This document shows, piece after piece, positions 20,996-32,055 of a DNA stretch of 64,000 nucleotides (within the stretch, counting starts at the first letter, position 1; each line of letters begins with the position of its first letter). Origin of the DNA: Neoarius graeffei (Eukaryota > Chordata > Actinopteri > Siluriformes > Ariidae); the NCBI RefSeq assembly GCF_027579695.1, contig NC_083596.1, positions 13,682,798 through 13,746,797 on the forward strand, written 5' to 3'. The notes under the pieces are model-generated. The model saw only the letters and a list, made by a program, of their open reading frames with translations, was not told the origin of the DNA and made no database searches. Position numbers and translations under genes: made by a program.

Positions 20996-21323
20996 CTCAT
21001 CTCATTATCTCTAGCCGCTTTATCCTGTTCTACAGGGTCGCAGGCAAGCTGGAGCCTATCCCAGCTGACTACGGGCGAAAGGCGGGGTACACCCTGGACA
21101 AGTCTCCAGGTCATCACAGGGCTGACACATAGACACAGACAACCATTCACACTCACATTCACACCTACGGTCAATTTAGAGTCACCAGTTAACCTAACCT
21201 GCATGTCTTTGGACTGTGGGGGAAACCGGAGCACCCGGAGGAAACCCACGTGGACACGGGGAGAACATGCAAACTCTGCACAGAAAGGCCCTCGCCGGCC
21301 ACGGGGCTTGAACCCGGACCTTC
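20996..21323 (-). mobile_element. Mermaid-type V-SINE, head truncated
   Basis: Perfect 11-bp duplications TACTGCATTTT (20985-20995, 21324-21334) enclose a copy lacking the first part of its tRNA-like head, so the truncation happened during insertion. Variant GTAGAACAGG. Confidence 0.94.
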
Positions 21324-21334
21324 TACTGCATTTT

Positions 21335-22439
21335 TAAAAACAAAAAACATTTTTCCTCATGAGGATGAGCCGAAAGTTACCACAAATTCAAAATCATCAG
21401 ATGCTCTTTTGGGGACATGTGAACATTTTCTATGAATATAGAAAAACATGAACCACTACCACCACCACCCCCCCACACACACACATCCAGATTCAGTCTG
21501 TTTAGCTGCCACATTCCCATATTGTACACTGCCCTCACCATGTACTCTCATTCCAATTTCAGCTTTTACAGCTCCCTTTGCTGATTACTGCATACAGGGA
21601 GAAAGAGAGCGAGAGATAGAAAGAGAGAGGTGGAGGTGAAAGTTGCTGTGGACGATGGCTAAAAACCAACACAGGACAAAAAAAAAAACAGGTTTCGAAT
21701 TACATCAAGCATCATTTTAGGCTGGTAAGAGCGATGTTTCTGTCTATCTGTGCACCTGGGTTCTCCATGAACAGAAGGACGGAGAGAGAGAGAGAGAGAG
21801 AGAGAATTATTATTCTGAGTCAACAGCCTCCTGGTCTGTAGGGAAATAATCTGCTGAAAAATAATTCTTTTAGTCGACACATTTGGCTGTTCAGAAATGT
21901 GTTTCTCACCTCAGTGGCGGAAAAGCTCGCATCATTGTTTCCACACAATCTCTCATGTTTTAATGGCAGACTGCTTCTTTCTCTGTTTCTAGTTTAGGCC
22001 CGACACAGTATTCATTCCTGAACGCAGCCACTTGGGTGTGTAAATATCAAAAATGACTGATTAAAACACATCTTTATAGTGTAACTACATATGCAAACCC
22101 ATTATTCTTGCCTGATTTCCATCGCCAAAACACACACACACACACACACACACGCACATCTGGAATGTGTATACTCACTTTCTTATCCACTGAGTGGATC
22201 TATGGGATTAGGTTTCAGTGTGAAGTGATGTGTCTGAAGGCACAGTGTTCAAATATGCAGTATGTGTAGCCTAGATGGATCATCTGGGACTAAAGATACA
22301 ACAAGACAAACAAAATCCAACAAAAGGCAGAACAAAAAATATAGACGTTATTGGAATTCTTTAAAATCTCATGGGATGATAACTCTACAACTTTAACACC
22401 TGATCTGTTTTCGGTACCTCATGCTATATTCTTACAACT
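21335..22439. other. no recognised feature
   Basis: Contains (GA)n near 21786-21806 and (CA)n near 22128-22153. No coding potential recognised. Confidence 0.4.
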
Positions 22440-22451
22440 TACAACATTTTT

Positions 22452-22826
22452 CTCATCTCATCTCATTATCTCTAGCCGCTTTATCCTTCTACAGGGTCGC
22501 AGGCAAGCTGGAGCCTATCCCAGCTGACTACGGGCGAAAGGCGGGGTACACCCTGGACAAGTCGCCAGGTCATCACAGGGCTGACACATAGACACAGACA
22601 ACCATTCACACTCACATTCACACCTACGCTCAATTTAGAGTCACCAGTTAACCTAACCTGCATGTCTTTGGACTGTGGGGGAAACCGGAGCACCCGGAGG
22701 AAACCCACGCGGACACGGGGAGAACATGCAAACTCCGCACAGAAGGGCCCTCGCCGGCCACGGGGCTCGAACCCGGACATTCTTGCTGTGCAGCGACAGC
22801 GCTAACCACTACACCACCGTGCCGCC
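22452..22826 (-). mobile_element. Mermaid-type V-SINE, full length
   Basis: Perfect duplications TACAACATTTTT at 22440-22451 and 22827-22838. Variant GTAGAAGGATAAAG. Confidence 0.96.
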
Positions 22827-22838
22827 TACAACATTTTT

Positions 22839-23384
22839 TTATTACAAAAAAGACATGGTGTGGGTTAATGTTCGCAGTAGATTAGCATTTCCTCAGTCGT
22901 CTTAAAGAAATGAGGCAAACACCAGAGGAGATTATGTATTACCAAATGGTTGGCTTGCCAGACATCTAAAAAATAGTAATGCTACAGTCACAACATAAAT
23001 GTTTATTTTGCATGTTATTGTGATACACTGGAAGATGAGAGACAAAACAAGTCCTCTGTACTGGTGTAGTTTATAAGACAGGCTGCATCAAGCAATACCA
23101 TGGTTGGAATCAAGAAACTTCAGAGAAGAGTAGTGTTAGGTCTACTACCACTGTAGAGTAGGATGAGCAGAAAAGGTTTTGGCTTCATGCTATTCTTGGT
23201 GTGAGTGAGACAGCTTGGGAATTTCACAAACAAAATATTGTACATTGGGAGTTTGTTGGCAGGCTAATGTGGTAGTTGCTAGCAAGAACCAGTCAGAAAC
23301 AGGAAAAAATCAACACCACAAAAACTAGTGAGTTATATCAACTTATCAAGCCACTTCACATGACTGTGTACTGTGATACCTTTC
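22839..23384. other. no recognised feature
   Basis: No repeat or gene recognised. Confidence 0.4.
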
Positions 23385-23398
23385 CTTTATGGAATCAT

Positions 23399-23778
23399 CC
23401 ATCCATCCATCCATCCATTATCTGTAGCCGCTTATCCTGTGCAGGGTCGTGGGCAAGCTGGAGCCTATCCCAGCTGACTACGGGTGAGAGGCAGGGTACA
23501 CCCTGGACAAGTCGCCAGGTCATCTCAGGGCTGACACATAGAGACAAACAACCATTCAGACTCACATTCACACCTACAGTCAATTTAGAGCCACCAATTA
23601 GCCTAACCTGCATGTCTTTGGACTGTGGGGGAAACCGGAGCACCCGGAGGAAACCCACGCGGACATGGGGAGAACATGCAAACTCCACACAGAAAGGCCC
23701 TCGCCAGCCGCTGAGCTCGAACCCGGACCTTCTTGCTGTGAGGTGACAGTGCTAACCACTACATCACTGTGCCGCCTG
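23399..23778 (-). mobile_element. Mermaid-type V-SINE, ATGG-tail subgroup
   Basis: Perfect 14-bp duplications CTTTATGGAATCAT (23385-23398, 23779-23792). Tail is (ATGG)n and the body has the CCTGCACAGGATAAGCGG variant, marking a separate source lineage. The head is complete but diverged. Confidence 0.95.
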
Positions 23779-23792
23779 CTTTATGGAATCAT

Positions 23793-23908
23793 TTGTAGTG
23801 AAATCAGGTGAAATATGAAATCCCAAGGCTGACATGCTGCAAAAATGATCTCCTTTGTAGTAATAATAATAATAATAATTATTATTATTATTATTATTAT
23901 TATTATAA
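23793..23908. repeat. AAT/TTA trinucleotide tract
   Basis: (AAT)n running into (ATT)n from about 23858 to 23908, which forms a short palindrome. Confidence 0.85.
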
Positions 23909-24311
23909 TATCCACATTCACTGGATATGAGCAATCACACGCTCTGATGGGCTACTCTACTACTAGGCTATCAGCTCATATACTGTGAGTAGAGTAAAAC
24001 AAAATGGCAGAGCATGTTGCTGAACCAACCGAGGATGAAATAAAAACTTTCCTCAAAAACGAAACCCCAAAAAATTATCAGGTATTTAAAAGAATCAGAA
24101 ATCGCTAAAATAATATAGCCCCCCCCATCCTGTTCTACACTCCAGCCCAGTCAGTGGCAGTAATGCACCTTTAAGTTGGCTTGCCAACTGTCAAAAAAAC
24201 CCTAAAGAAGACGAAAAATGATTTTGTCGGACGTTTTCTGTAAAGTTTTTATTTATCACATTTGCTAAAAATAAAAATGCTCTGTTTCTCAAAATCCAGT
24301 GAATGTGGATA
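23909..24311 (+). mobile_element. TIR repeat 'P', copy 4
   Basis: TATCCACATTCACTGGATAT on the left and ATCCAGTGAATGTGGATA on the right are inverted. ATGGCAGAGCATGTTGCTGA begins the short ORF at about 24004. The middle is replaced by a LINE-like tail (24077-24212), so the splice-donor segment is lost. Confidence 0.75.
24077..24212 (+). mobile_element. LINE-type 3' tail inside repeat P copy 4
   Basis: CTCCAGCCCAGTCAGTGGCA then TAATGCACC and AACCCTAAAGAAGACG parallel the insert at 1376-1550. It sits at a different place in the host repeat, so the two events were independent. Confidence 0.6.
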
Positions 24312-24315
24312 GAAT

Positions 24316-24394
24316 AAAACAGTTATTCCACTCAATCTCGTCGTACATTGCTTATCAGCTCATGTACGACTCGATTTCGTGGAATAACTGTTAA
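24316..24394. repeat. hairpin of repeat P
   Basis: Arms ACAGTTATTCCACTCAATCT and ATTTCGTGGAATAACTGT enclose inner arms GTCGTACAT and ATGTACGAC with a 13-base loop. The same layout, more diverged, follows copy 3. Confidence 0.8.
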
Positions 24395-25068
24395 TTATCA
24401 CTGCTATAAAACATAGGACCTCCCTTTTAGACGTTAATGCCATCAAAGCAGTTGTGCAACTGGTTAACAATGCAAATTCCCCTGTTAGATTTCAGTGAAG
24501 TTAAAACTGATGTGAAGTTTCACTCAGTTGATCACAGTGAAATTTTATCAAAATATAAAATTTGGATTTTTTTCTGAAATTTCTCTATCAAAAATAGCAT
24601 AGGTTTGGCTGTAATGAAATATATATAAAGCTATACCATCTGCTTGAAATTCCCAGTTGTAATCCACAGATGTATTTAAATCTGCTTTGCTGTTGCATGT
24701 CAAGATACATCAAAAGCCAACTTGAACCAAATGTACTCGTACATATGAAAAATGTTATGATCAATCATTAATGATATTGGAGGACTGAGATGTGATTTGA
24801 CTGCTCCATTGACTTCCATTAAAATGAATATCATTTCACAGGTATTGTTTTTAGACTGGTGCTGGCCTGTTTGCAAACTGGTACCATAAAACCTACACTT
24901 GAGTACTCGATGTATTCTCGACAGTACTGTCCATCATGCTTTATTATGCATTTTATGTCATTATGCTTTGACAGGGAGTGCATCTGGAATATAGAGATGA
25001 GAGGATGGGGAAAAGAAGAAAAGATGAGCAGGAAGGAAACAGGATGGCAGGTGACTGTGTTAAACCCC
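24395..25068. other. no recognised feature
   Basis: AT-rich, no gene recognised. Confidence 0.4.
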
Positions 25069-25072
25069 GTTT

Positions 25073-25104
<32 letters not shown>
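25069..25104. repeat. TA/CA microsatellite
   Basis: Short (TA)n followed by (CA)n. Confidence 0.85.
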
Positions 25105-25604
25105 GCCCATTTACACGCCCCATACCAATTATCGATTAGCCTAAAGTGCAGTCGAGGTCAGTAGTCATGCATCTGACTTTTTTCCATCCCTCGTTCATTG
25201 GCCTTCCATTTGTCTCTGTCTCCATTGCCCATCCCATCCCCATCCCCTTCCCTGTTCCTGCCATCCACTTTCTCTCTGTCTGCCTGCATGTCCTTCATTC
25301 GACACTCGTAAATCAATCAATCAATCCAATTTTTGTGTCGGGAGCCAGTGTGAGCATGGCTGCCTGAAGCGACACCCGGCAAAATGCAGTGAACGATAAA
25401 GGGGGGGAAGAGACTGACAGACAGAGAAAGACAAGGGAACATTGTGCTTAATCTCCATTCAAATCTTATTAAGATAAAGGACTGAATAATGAGACGACGT
25501 ATTATTTGATTAGTGCATTTCAAACTCACTGATTAGGTGTGGAGAACCAGAGTTAGGGCCAGCAAAATAAGGTGCAGATTCCTAACCGTAGCAAATAGGG
25601 CTCT

Positions 25605-25605
<1 letters not shown>
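25105..25605. other. no recognised feature
   Basis: Unique sequence with a C- and T-rich stretch near 25230-25280. Confidence 0.4.

Positions 25606-25656
<51 letters not shown>
25606..25656. repeat. (GT)n microsatellite
   Basis: About 24 uninterrupted GT units. Confidence 0.97.
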
Positions 25657-25658
<2 letters not shown>

Positions 25659-25818
25659 TGTGCTTGGCTGCATGATGAGGTCAGTAGCATTTTGCTGTGC
25701 TGTTTATAGAGAAAATTAGAAAATCGAAGTGACCGATGCGGCACCCTGCACTGGGCCAGGACAGGACAGGACAGCAAGATGCACAGGAAGCAGAGGAAAT
25801 TCTAATGAATCTGTCATC

Positions 25819-25856
<38 letters not shown>
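25819..25856. repeat. (CA)n microsatellite
   Basis: About 18 CA units. Confidence 0.95.
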
Positions 25857-25858
<2 letters not shown>

Positions 25859-26422
25859 AAACATACAGTTTGAGAATATGATCTGTGATAAGATGGCTAG
25901 TTGTACTTTGACATTCTGACCAGTGGCCTGTTTATTTCTATTGTGACTAAATGTGCCTGACAACAAAGTCCTGACAGTGTCAGAATTTTTTTATTAAAAT
26001 CTCAGTGTACCCATGGCTACGACACTCACCTACCAAAAGGAGGGCGGCATAGGATGAAGCAAATCTCACAGCTAACTGCAAAATATGATTGTGGAAATGG
26101 CAAAATGTAAAGAAAGCATGCTAATGGACAAAAGAAATCTTTATTACCTCAAGCTCACATAAAAGAAATTCTTAATGGGAGTCCAATTTGTGCATAAGAT
26201 CTCGCTGAATAATGATGTAAGCAAAATTGAGTAATAGTCTTCAATCACAGATCTATCGTTAGAGGATCTTCATTGTATATATTAGATATTACTTGGTGGC
26301 ACAAAGATATGAAGTTTATCTTCGAGTGGTGAATGTATATATTATGAGTGTGCGAAGTGAATGAGTGAAATATTTTCAACACCAGACGATAAACTTCATA
26401 CAACACTACTAAGCTGTTAGGG
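25857..26422. other. no recognised feature
   Basis: Unique AT-rich sequence. Confidence 0.4.
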
Positions 26423-26490
26423 TTTTGCTGGGAATCGAACCCAGGTCACTGGTGTAATAATCCAGCAAACCCCCACTAGGCCACCAGGTG
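26423..26490 (-). mobile_element. tRNA-like SINE head
   Basis: On the minus strand GGTGGCCTAGTGGG (A box) and GGGTTCGATTCCCAGC (B box) are about 35 bases apart, as in a tRNA. It is not a tRNA gene, because the arms do not pair over their full length. It may belong to the larger repeat to its right. Confidence 0.5.
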
Positions 26491-26601
26491 AATGACTCAA
26501 GTGCAGAGGAGTGAGGCAAAAGTAGAGTAGAAAAAAAAACAGTTTATTTACAATGCAAAAAGGCAAAAAACAAAAGTATAAGCCCAACGCTCAGAAGATA
26601 T

Positions 26602-26976
26602 CTCATCTCATCTCATTATCTCTAGCCGCTTTATCCTTCTACAGGGTCGCGGGCAAGCTGGAGCCTATCCCAGCTGAGTACGGGCGAAAGGCGGGGTACA
26701 CCCTGGACAAGTCGCCAGGTCATCACAGGGCTGACACATAGACACAGACAACCATTCACACTCACATTCACACCTACGGTCAATTTAGAGTCACCAGTTA
26801 ACCTAACCTGCATGTCTTTGGACTGTGGGGGAAACCGGAGCACCCGGAGGAAACCCACGCGGACACGGGGAGAACATGCAAACTCCACACAGAAAGGCCC
26901 TCGCCGGCCACGGGGCTCGAACCCGGACCTTCTTGCTGTGAGGCGACAGCGCTAACCACTACACCACCATGCCGCC
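26602..26976 (-). mobile_element. Mermaid-type V-SINE, full length
   Basis: Perfect 14-bp duplications CGCTCAGAAGATAT at 26588-26601 and 26977-26990. Variant GTAGAAGGATAAAG. Confidence 0.96.
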
Positions 26977-28070
26977 CGCTCAGAAGATATACAAGAAAAA
27001 ATAAAAAATCCAAAAGTTCAAAGTCAAAAACAAAAAGCCAAAGATAAGAAAAGAAAAGGCAAAAATCCAAACGCTCAGAAGATCCCAAAATGGTAAACAC
27101 AAAGTCCAAAATGTCCACAAGAAAACAAAGTACAAAAGACCACAAAGACAAAGGCAAGGAACACGGAACAGAGATCTCAGGTGATAACATAACAGCACAA
27201 AGACTCCGTGACTAGGGACCAAACTGAGGAAGTATTTATACACAGGGAAATTAGAAACTAGGCGGGGCAGGAAATAAGGAACAGGGGCCTCATGTACAAA
27301 GACCTGCGTGGATTTCCCACTAAATATGTGCACACATCAAAATCGTGAAATTTGCGTACGACCAAAAAAATCCGGATGTATCAATCAGTGCGTACGAAGG
27401 TTTCCACACACTCTCCTGTTGTACATCCCAATCAACGTGGAATTCGGTGCACATGCACGAGCCCCGTTCCCCGCCCCGTCTCCTCCCTCAATTATTCCAC
27501 ACTGAATATGTTAATTAGTATAAATAGACCTGCAGTAAGGCCCGCGTTAGGTAAAAGACATGGCAACTTTTACTAACGTGTTAATGTTAATTAAATGTTA
27601 GAAATCTCGGGTTAATCAAATTAACATTTAACATTTATTATTAACATTTAACATTAACATTTATTCGCGTTAATCCCTGCCTTTAGCACAGTGTAATAGA
27701 ATTCACATACATCACTTAATTGTTCTGTCACCTCCAATTAAAGTGATGTTCAAAGTGTATGCTATGAGACATGCAACGGTCACTGATTGTATGCCACTGA
27801 ATGTGAATGTAGCCTATACCAAGATAACGGTATGATTCGCATCGACCGCAGTGCCTGTGCCACAATGAGTGTCTATTTGAGTTACATGGGTTTTGAAAAC
27901 AAAAAAAACACCTTTAGTGCTCTAATGTGTACATTTTTTCGGGGACACCCTGTATTTGAGGAAATGTCTTCCTCTCTTAGTAGGCCCAATATTCCTAGCC
28001 ACATGTAACCAGAAATAAAACATGTGCACATATTTTCCACAATAGGATTTTAATGACAAATGTATTCTAG

Positions 28071-28345
28071 CAGGGTGCCAGGGAACAACAGGAGGCCCCC
28101 AGTCCATCCCACCCGAGCAGGAAGAGGACCCCCAGCCGAGCGGATCCAGCGTCACTGTCACCTGCCCCCCTTCTCCACCGCCTGCCCCTGTTGCCGGGTC
28201 CACAGGCCGGGTGCTGATGCGCGCGGTCCTTGAGTCGCAGGGGGAAATTTTAAAGGGGATAGAGGCGATTAACGACAACCTCGAGGGAATCCGCGAGGAA
28301 TTGAAGGAACTGAATAACACATTAAAAGAATATCTTAAAAAATGA
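28071..28345 (+). pseudogene. C-terminal exon of Harbinger Myb/SANT-like partner protein
   Basis: A splice acceptor (AATGTATTCTAG, AG at 28069-28070) opens a frame to a TGA at 28343-28345. It is Pro/Ser-rich at first (GGPQSIPPEQEEDPQPSG, then PPSPPPAPVAG) and ends in a predicted coiled coil: LESQGEILKGIEAINDNL and REELKELNNTLKEYLKK, with heptad-spaced I/L. Harbinger elements encode a Myb/SANT-like DNA-binding protein that helps the transposase reach the nucleus and the element ends, and such proteins often end in a coiled coil. No SANT repeat is visible upstream, so only the last exon remains. The function is inferred from position and fold type. Confidence 0.6.
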
Positions 28346-28378
28346 ATGGTGTCCCGTGTCCCGTCTGTCCTTACCTTT

Positions 28379-28618
28379 TCACATTGTGGCTATTAAGCAC
28401 TGCCGGGTTTGTATGCCATGTCGCTGTGGCACCTCGTTGTGAGGCCCAGGGTCTGGGTCCTCTGGCAGGTCTCGCTCCATTATTGGCACGCCGTGCCGCT
28501 GCGCCACATTGTGTAACACGCCACACACCGCGGTTGTGTCTGATTTGTACGCACTTGGAAATCGTTTCATATATTGATCTTGGTAATTATGTGATAAGGC
28601 TACCCCATGCAACATCAA
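28379..28618 (-). pseudogene. C-terminus of Harbinger DDE transposase
   Basis: Minus-strand frame of 79 codons. The block MKRFPSAYKSDTTAVCGVLHN then VAQRHGVPIME matches the end of DDE_Tnp_4/HARBI1-like transposases, where a CxVLHNxA motif follows the last catalytic residue. The N-terminal HTH and all three acidic residues should lie to the right, but only about 540 bp separate this ORF from the element end and they encode nothing similar. The enzyme part is therefore deleted. Confidence 0.72.
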
Positions 28619-29335
28619 CTAATAATATTTCAGTCTGACACCTCGCGGCAAATGCGCGAGGAAGATCTATTAAGCTAGCTGCAATGCATGGTCCTGCATG
28701 TGCATTCTTTAATTTAATTAATTAACCAATAGTCAATGGGAATAATATCGAAATGATATTGCTGGGGTTTCTCATTTCCCGTAATTACAATATGGAAGGG
28801 ATGGTTGATGGATCTGTTGGCATTTACCCAACAGTCTCGCATTATGTGTCTTGACAATGTCGTATGACTGACATACATTTCAATTCATGCATCCTGATGT
28901 TCCGATGCATTTTTGGATGCCTCTTATCGCCATGTCATGACTCTTGACCGAGTAGGCCTAAATGTAGTTGCGTTGCTCTGCCTCTAAGTGTTGCCAAGTA
29001 CCAAGATGCACCAGAAATGTGTGTATGCCAGCCATGAGGTTTGCATAGAGTACCGCACTTTTCCACGCCAAGTCAATCTTTGTACATACGAATGTTTGTG
29101 CAGAAAGTGACGTACGTAGCTTTTTTGTGCGTACGCAAGCTTTGTACATGAGGCCCCAGGTGAGGCAAAAAGCACATGAAAACAAGCAATCAAAACAAAC
29201 ACAAAACACAGAAGCAGTGGCGGCCTCTAGAGGCCAAAACAAACATGACAAGAAAACGCAATGACAGCGGCCTCTAGAGGCCAAGACAGTCCCCAGGCCT
29301 AACATAAGCAAGCAACATGAAAACCAAGGAGCCTC

Positions 29336-30516
29336 CAAACAGGTCAGAGAAAAAGTTGTGAAAAAGTATGGATCAGGGTTGGGTTATAAAAATATCCCAA
29401 ACTTTGAATATCCCAGGGAGCACCATTAAATCCATTATAGCAAAATGGAAAGAGTATGGCACCACTACAAACCTGACAAGAGAAGGCCACCCACCAAAAC
29501 TCACAGACCAGGCAAGGAGGACATTAATCAGAGATGCAACAAAGACACCAACGATAATGCTGACAGAGCTGCAAAGATCCACAGTGGAGATGGGAGTATC
29601 TGTCCATAGGACCACTTTAAGCCATACATTCCACAGAGCGGGGCTTTATGGAAGAGTGGCCAGAAAAATCACATTTGGAGTTTGCCCAACAGCATGCGGC
29701 AGACTCCCTGAACACATGGAAGAAGATTCTCTGGTCAGATGAGACAAAAATTGAACTTTTTGGCCATCATAGGCAATATCATGCGTGGCGCAAACCCAAC
29801 ACCCTGAGAACACCATCCCTACAGTGAAGCATGGTGGTGGCAGCATCATGCTGTGGGGATGTTTTCATCTGCAGGGACAGGAAAGCTGGTCGGGACTGAA
29901 GGAAAGATGGATGGCACTAAATACAGGACAGTTCTGGAGGAAAACCTGTTTGAGTCAGGCAGAGGTTTGAGACTGGGACGAAGGTTCACGGTCCAGCAGG
30001 ACAATGACCCTAAACATACTGCGAAAGCTACACTGGAGTGGTTTAAAGGGAAACATTTAAATGTCTTGGAATGGCCTAATCAAAGCCCAAACCTTAATCC
30101 AATTGAGACTCTGTGGCATAACTTGAAGATTGCTGTACACCAATGCAACCCATCTAACTTGAAGGAGTTGGAGCAGTTTTGCCTTGAGGAATGGACAAAA
30201 ATCCCAGTGGCTAGACGTGCTAAGCTAATAGAGACACACCCCAAGAGACTTGCAGCTGTAACTGTATCAGAAGGTGGCTCTATAAAGTATTGACTTTTTT
30301 TTTGGGGGGGGTACTTATGCACACTCCAGATTTCTGTTTTTTCATCTTAAATTATTGTTTGTGTCACAATAAAACAACAATGTGCACCTTTAAAGTGGTA
30401 GGCATGTTGTGTAAATCAAATGGTACTAACCCTCCAAAAATCCATTTTAATTCCAGCTTGCAATGCAACAAAACAGGACAAACACCAAGGGGGATGAATA
30501 CTTTTGCAAGACACTG
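29336..30516 (+). mobile_element. Tc1-like transposon, 5' truncated
   Basis: Right end CCAAGGGGGATGAATACTTT then TGCAAGACACTG (to 30516) plus TA matches the left end of the minus-strand copy at 36471. The left terminal repeat is missing; the copy starts inside the transposase 5' region. Confidence 0.88.
29368..30293 (+). pseudogene. Tc1-like transposase, frameshifted
   Basis: From 29368 the frame gives an HTH (ISQTLNIPGSTIKSIIAKW) and the linker LTREGHPPKLTDQARR up to GLYGRVARK. A small deletion near 29670 and further shifts near 29720-29780 and 29870 break it into pieces. [13 protein letters not shown] is readable near 29735, [20 protein letters not shown] from about 29806, and from about 29990 [17 protein letters not shown] with NPIETLWHNLK. 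All three DDE acidic residues can be found, with 34 residues between the second and third, but not in one frame. The enzyme is dead. Confidence 0.88.
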
Positions 30517-30654
30517 TAAGCCCCATGGAATATCAAAATTGTGTATTACACAGCACATGCCTTGAAAAATAACCCCATGTTCTCATGCCATCCCAAGAAA
30601 TTAGTTAGCTAGCTAATCGCTAATCTGTTATGTCACATTTGTCACAAGTGAAAA

Positions 30655-32055
30655 AAGAAGAAGAAGAAACCTTTATTTGTCACATGCACACTTCAAGCAC
30701 AGTGAAATTCATCCTCTGCATTTAAAGGCCCGGTCCCACTGGCCGATGGACACAAAACGTATGCAAAAAGGACACAGCGGACGAGCAAAATTTCGGGGGT
30801 GGCTCTATCCGTTTTCATCCGCTCCAGAAATGGACAAAATTGGCGAAAATTTGCGAAAACAGAACGGAAAAGAATGGACGTGGGTAGTATATAGCGGGGA
30901 TGTTAAACGCATGTTCATAGGAAGCCTAGCGGATGGAAGTGGATGACAGCTCTGAAGGGGTTACCGGTGATAACTGAGAAGCGGACGCATAGCAGAAAGA
31001 GTGGATGCATAGCGGATGAAGGGGATGCATCACGTACGCCTAACGGAAACAAAGGGGATGTTGCGCGGATGTATATCGGATGCAGACCGTTCACTGTGCA
31101 TGCGGGGGGTATGAATTGCGTCTGCTCCGCGGATATAAAGGGATGCAGCACGCACGCCGTCAGCATAAAGCGGAAAGACGTGCTGGCGGCTACATCAAGA
31201 AATCCAGATTTTCTCCCCCTTTTTATACAAAATATCGATTGTCCGCTAGGTGTCCTTCTACATACTCTAGACATACTCCAGACATCCTAAATATATGAGA
31301 TACATCCCAGATATAAACGCTTTGTCCGTTTTGAATACTTTATATACGAGATGCATACGCTTACATCCTTTCTATTTCCGTGCTACTAACGATGAATAGA
31401 CGTTTCATGTACCTTATCTTTCCTCCCTCTTTCAGTTTTCAGCTGCAGCGGATGTGAGTTGCGAGGATGCCCAGAGGATGCAGAGAGGATACAGCAGACG
31501 TTTAACGGATGATAACGGACATAGAACGTTTGTTGCTCGTATATGTCGCGGATTTACATCGTACACGGCGGAAAGTTCATCCGTTCTAAAAGTTTTGTGC
31601 AGCTCAAAACTTTTTGCGCGGATGAAATCACAGTGGACGGATGCTCGATGGATAGAGCGTATGAAGCACGTATGCAATGAGTACACAACGGATGCATAGT
31701 GTTTTCCAATGGATGGCAAAGATTTTTTTACGTTTTACATCCTCTTTGCATCCGTAAGTGCAGTGGGACCGGGCCTTAAACCATCTGAAGCAGTGAACAC
31801 ACGCACTCACACCCAGAGCAGTGGGCAGCCACACTACAGCGCCCGGGGAGCAGTCAGGGGTGAGGTACCTTGCTCAAGGGCACTTCAGCCCAAGGCCGCC
31901 CCACGTTAACCTCACTGCATGTCTTTGGACTGTGGGGGAAACCGGAGCAGACACGGGAAAAACATGCAAACTCCACACAGAAAGGCCCTCGCCAGCCGCG
32001 AACCCGGAACCTTCTTGCTGTGAGGCAACCGTGCTAACCACTACACCACCGTGGC
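30655..32055 (-). mobile_element. V-SINE, second family, split by a Harbinger MITE
   Basis: The head ends at CACTACACCACCGTGG (about 32053). The V-core is shortened, missing the AGCACCCGGAGGAAACCCAC segment. The 3' part GGGCAGCCACACTACAGCGC then CTTGCTCAAGGGCACTTCAG runs to TAAACCATCTGAAGCAGTG, is broken by the MITE at 30726-31776, and resumes with CATCCTCTGCATTTAA and TTTATTTGTCACATGCACAC, ending in GAAGAAGAAGAAA (an AATAAA and (TTC)n tail on the minus strand). Confidence 0.82.
30726..31776. mobile_element. MITE with TAA target duplication, probably Harbinger
   Basis: Perfect inverted ends AGGCCCGGTCCCACTG and CAGTGGGACCGGGCCT are flanked by TAA (30723-30725, 31777-31779). The 1051-bp body is rich in GCGGATG and CGGATGNA motifs. 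No convincing coding sequence. It interrupts a V-SINE tail exactly at TAA. Confidence 0.85.

Larger units (their letters stand above)
27285..29156. mobile_element. Harbinger-type transposon, internally deleted
   Basis: Inverted ends GGGCCTCATGTACAAAG and CTTTGTACATGAGGCCC are flanked by CAG on both sides (27282-27284, 29157-29159), a CWG-type 3-bp duplication I associate with one Harbinger lineage. Inside, facing tail to tail, are the C-terminal part of a coiled-coil protein (+) and of a DDE transposase (-), the two-gene layout of PIF/Harbinger. Both lack their N-terminal parts, so the element is non-autonomous. Confidence 0.8.
26491..29335 (-). mobile_element. unclassified host repeat, split by a SINE and a Harbinger element
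   Basis: A-rich sequence with TTTATT at 26541 (an AATAAA signal on the minus strand) next to a poly-A-like run, suggesting a minus-strand retroelement 3' end. It resumes past 29157 with twice-repeated GCGGCCTCTAGAGGCCA palindromes. It holds a Mermaid SINE and an 1872-bp Harbinger-type element. Family not recognised and the right limit is approximate. Confidence 0.4.

Noticed and set aside
26423-26490. tRNA gene
   Set aside because: A and B boxes are present but the cloverleaf does not close and there is no clear terminator; more likely a SINE head.
26491-29335. Long terminal repeats around the Harbinger element
   Set aside because: The two flanks are different parts of one repeat and not direct repeats of each other; no LTR structure seen.
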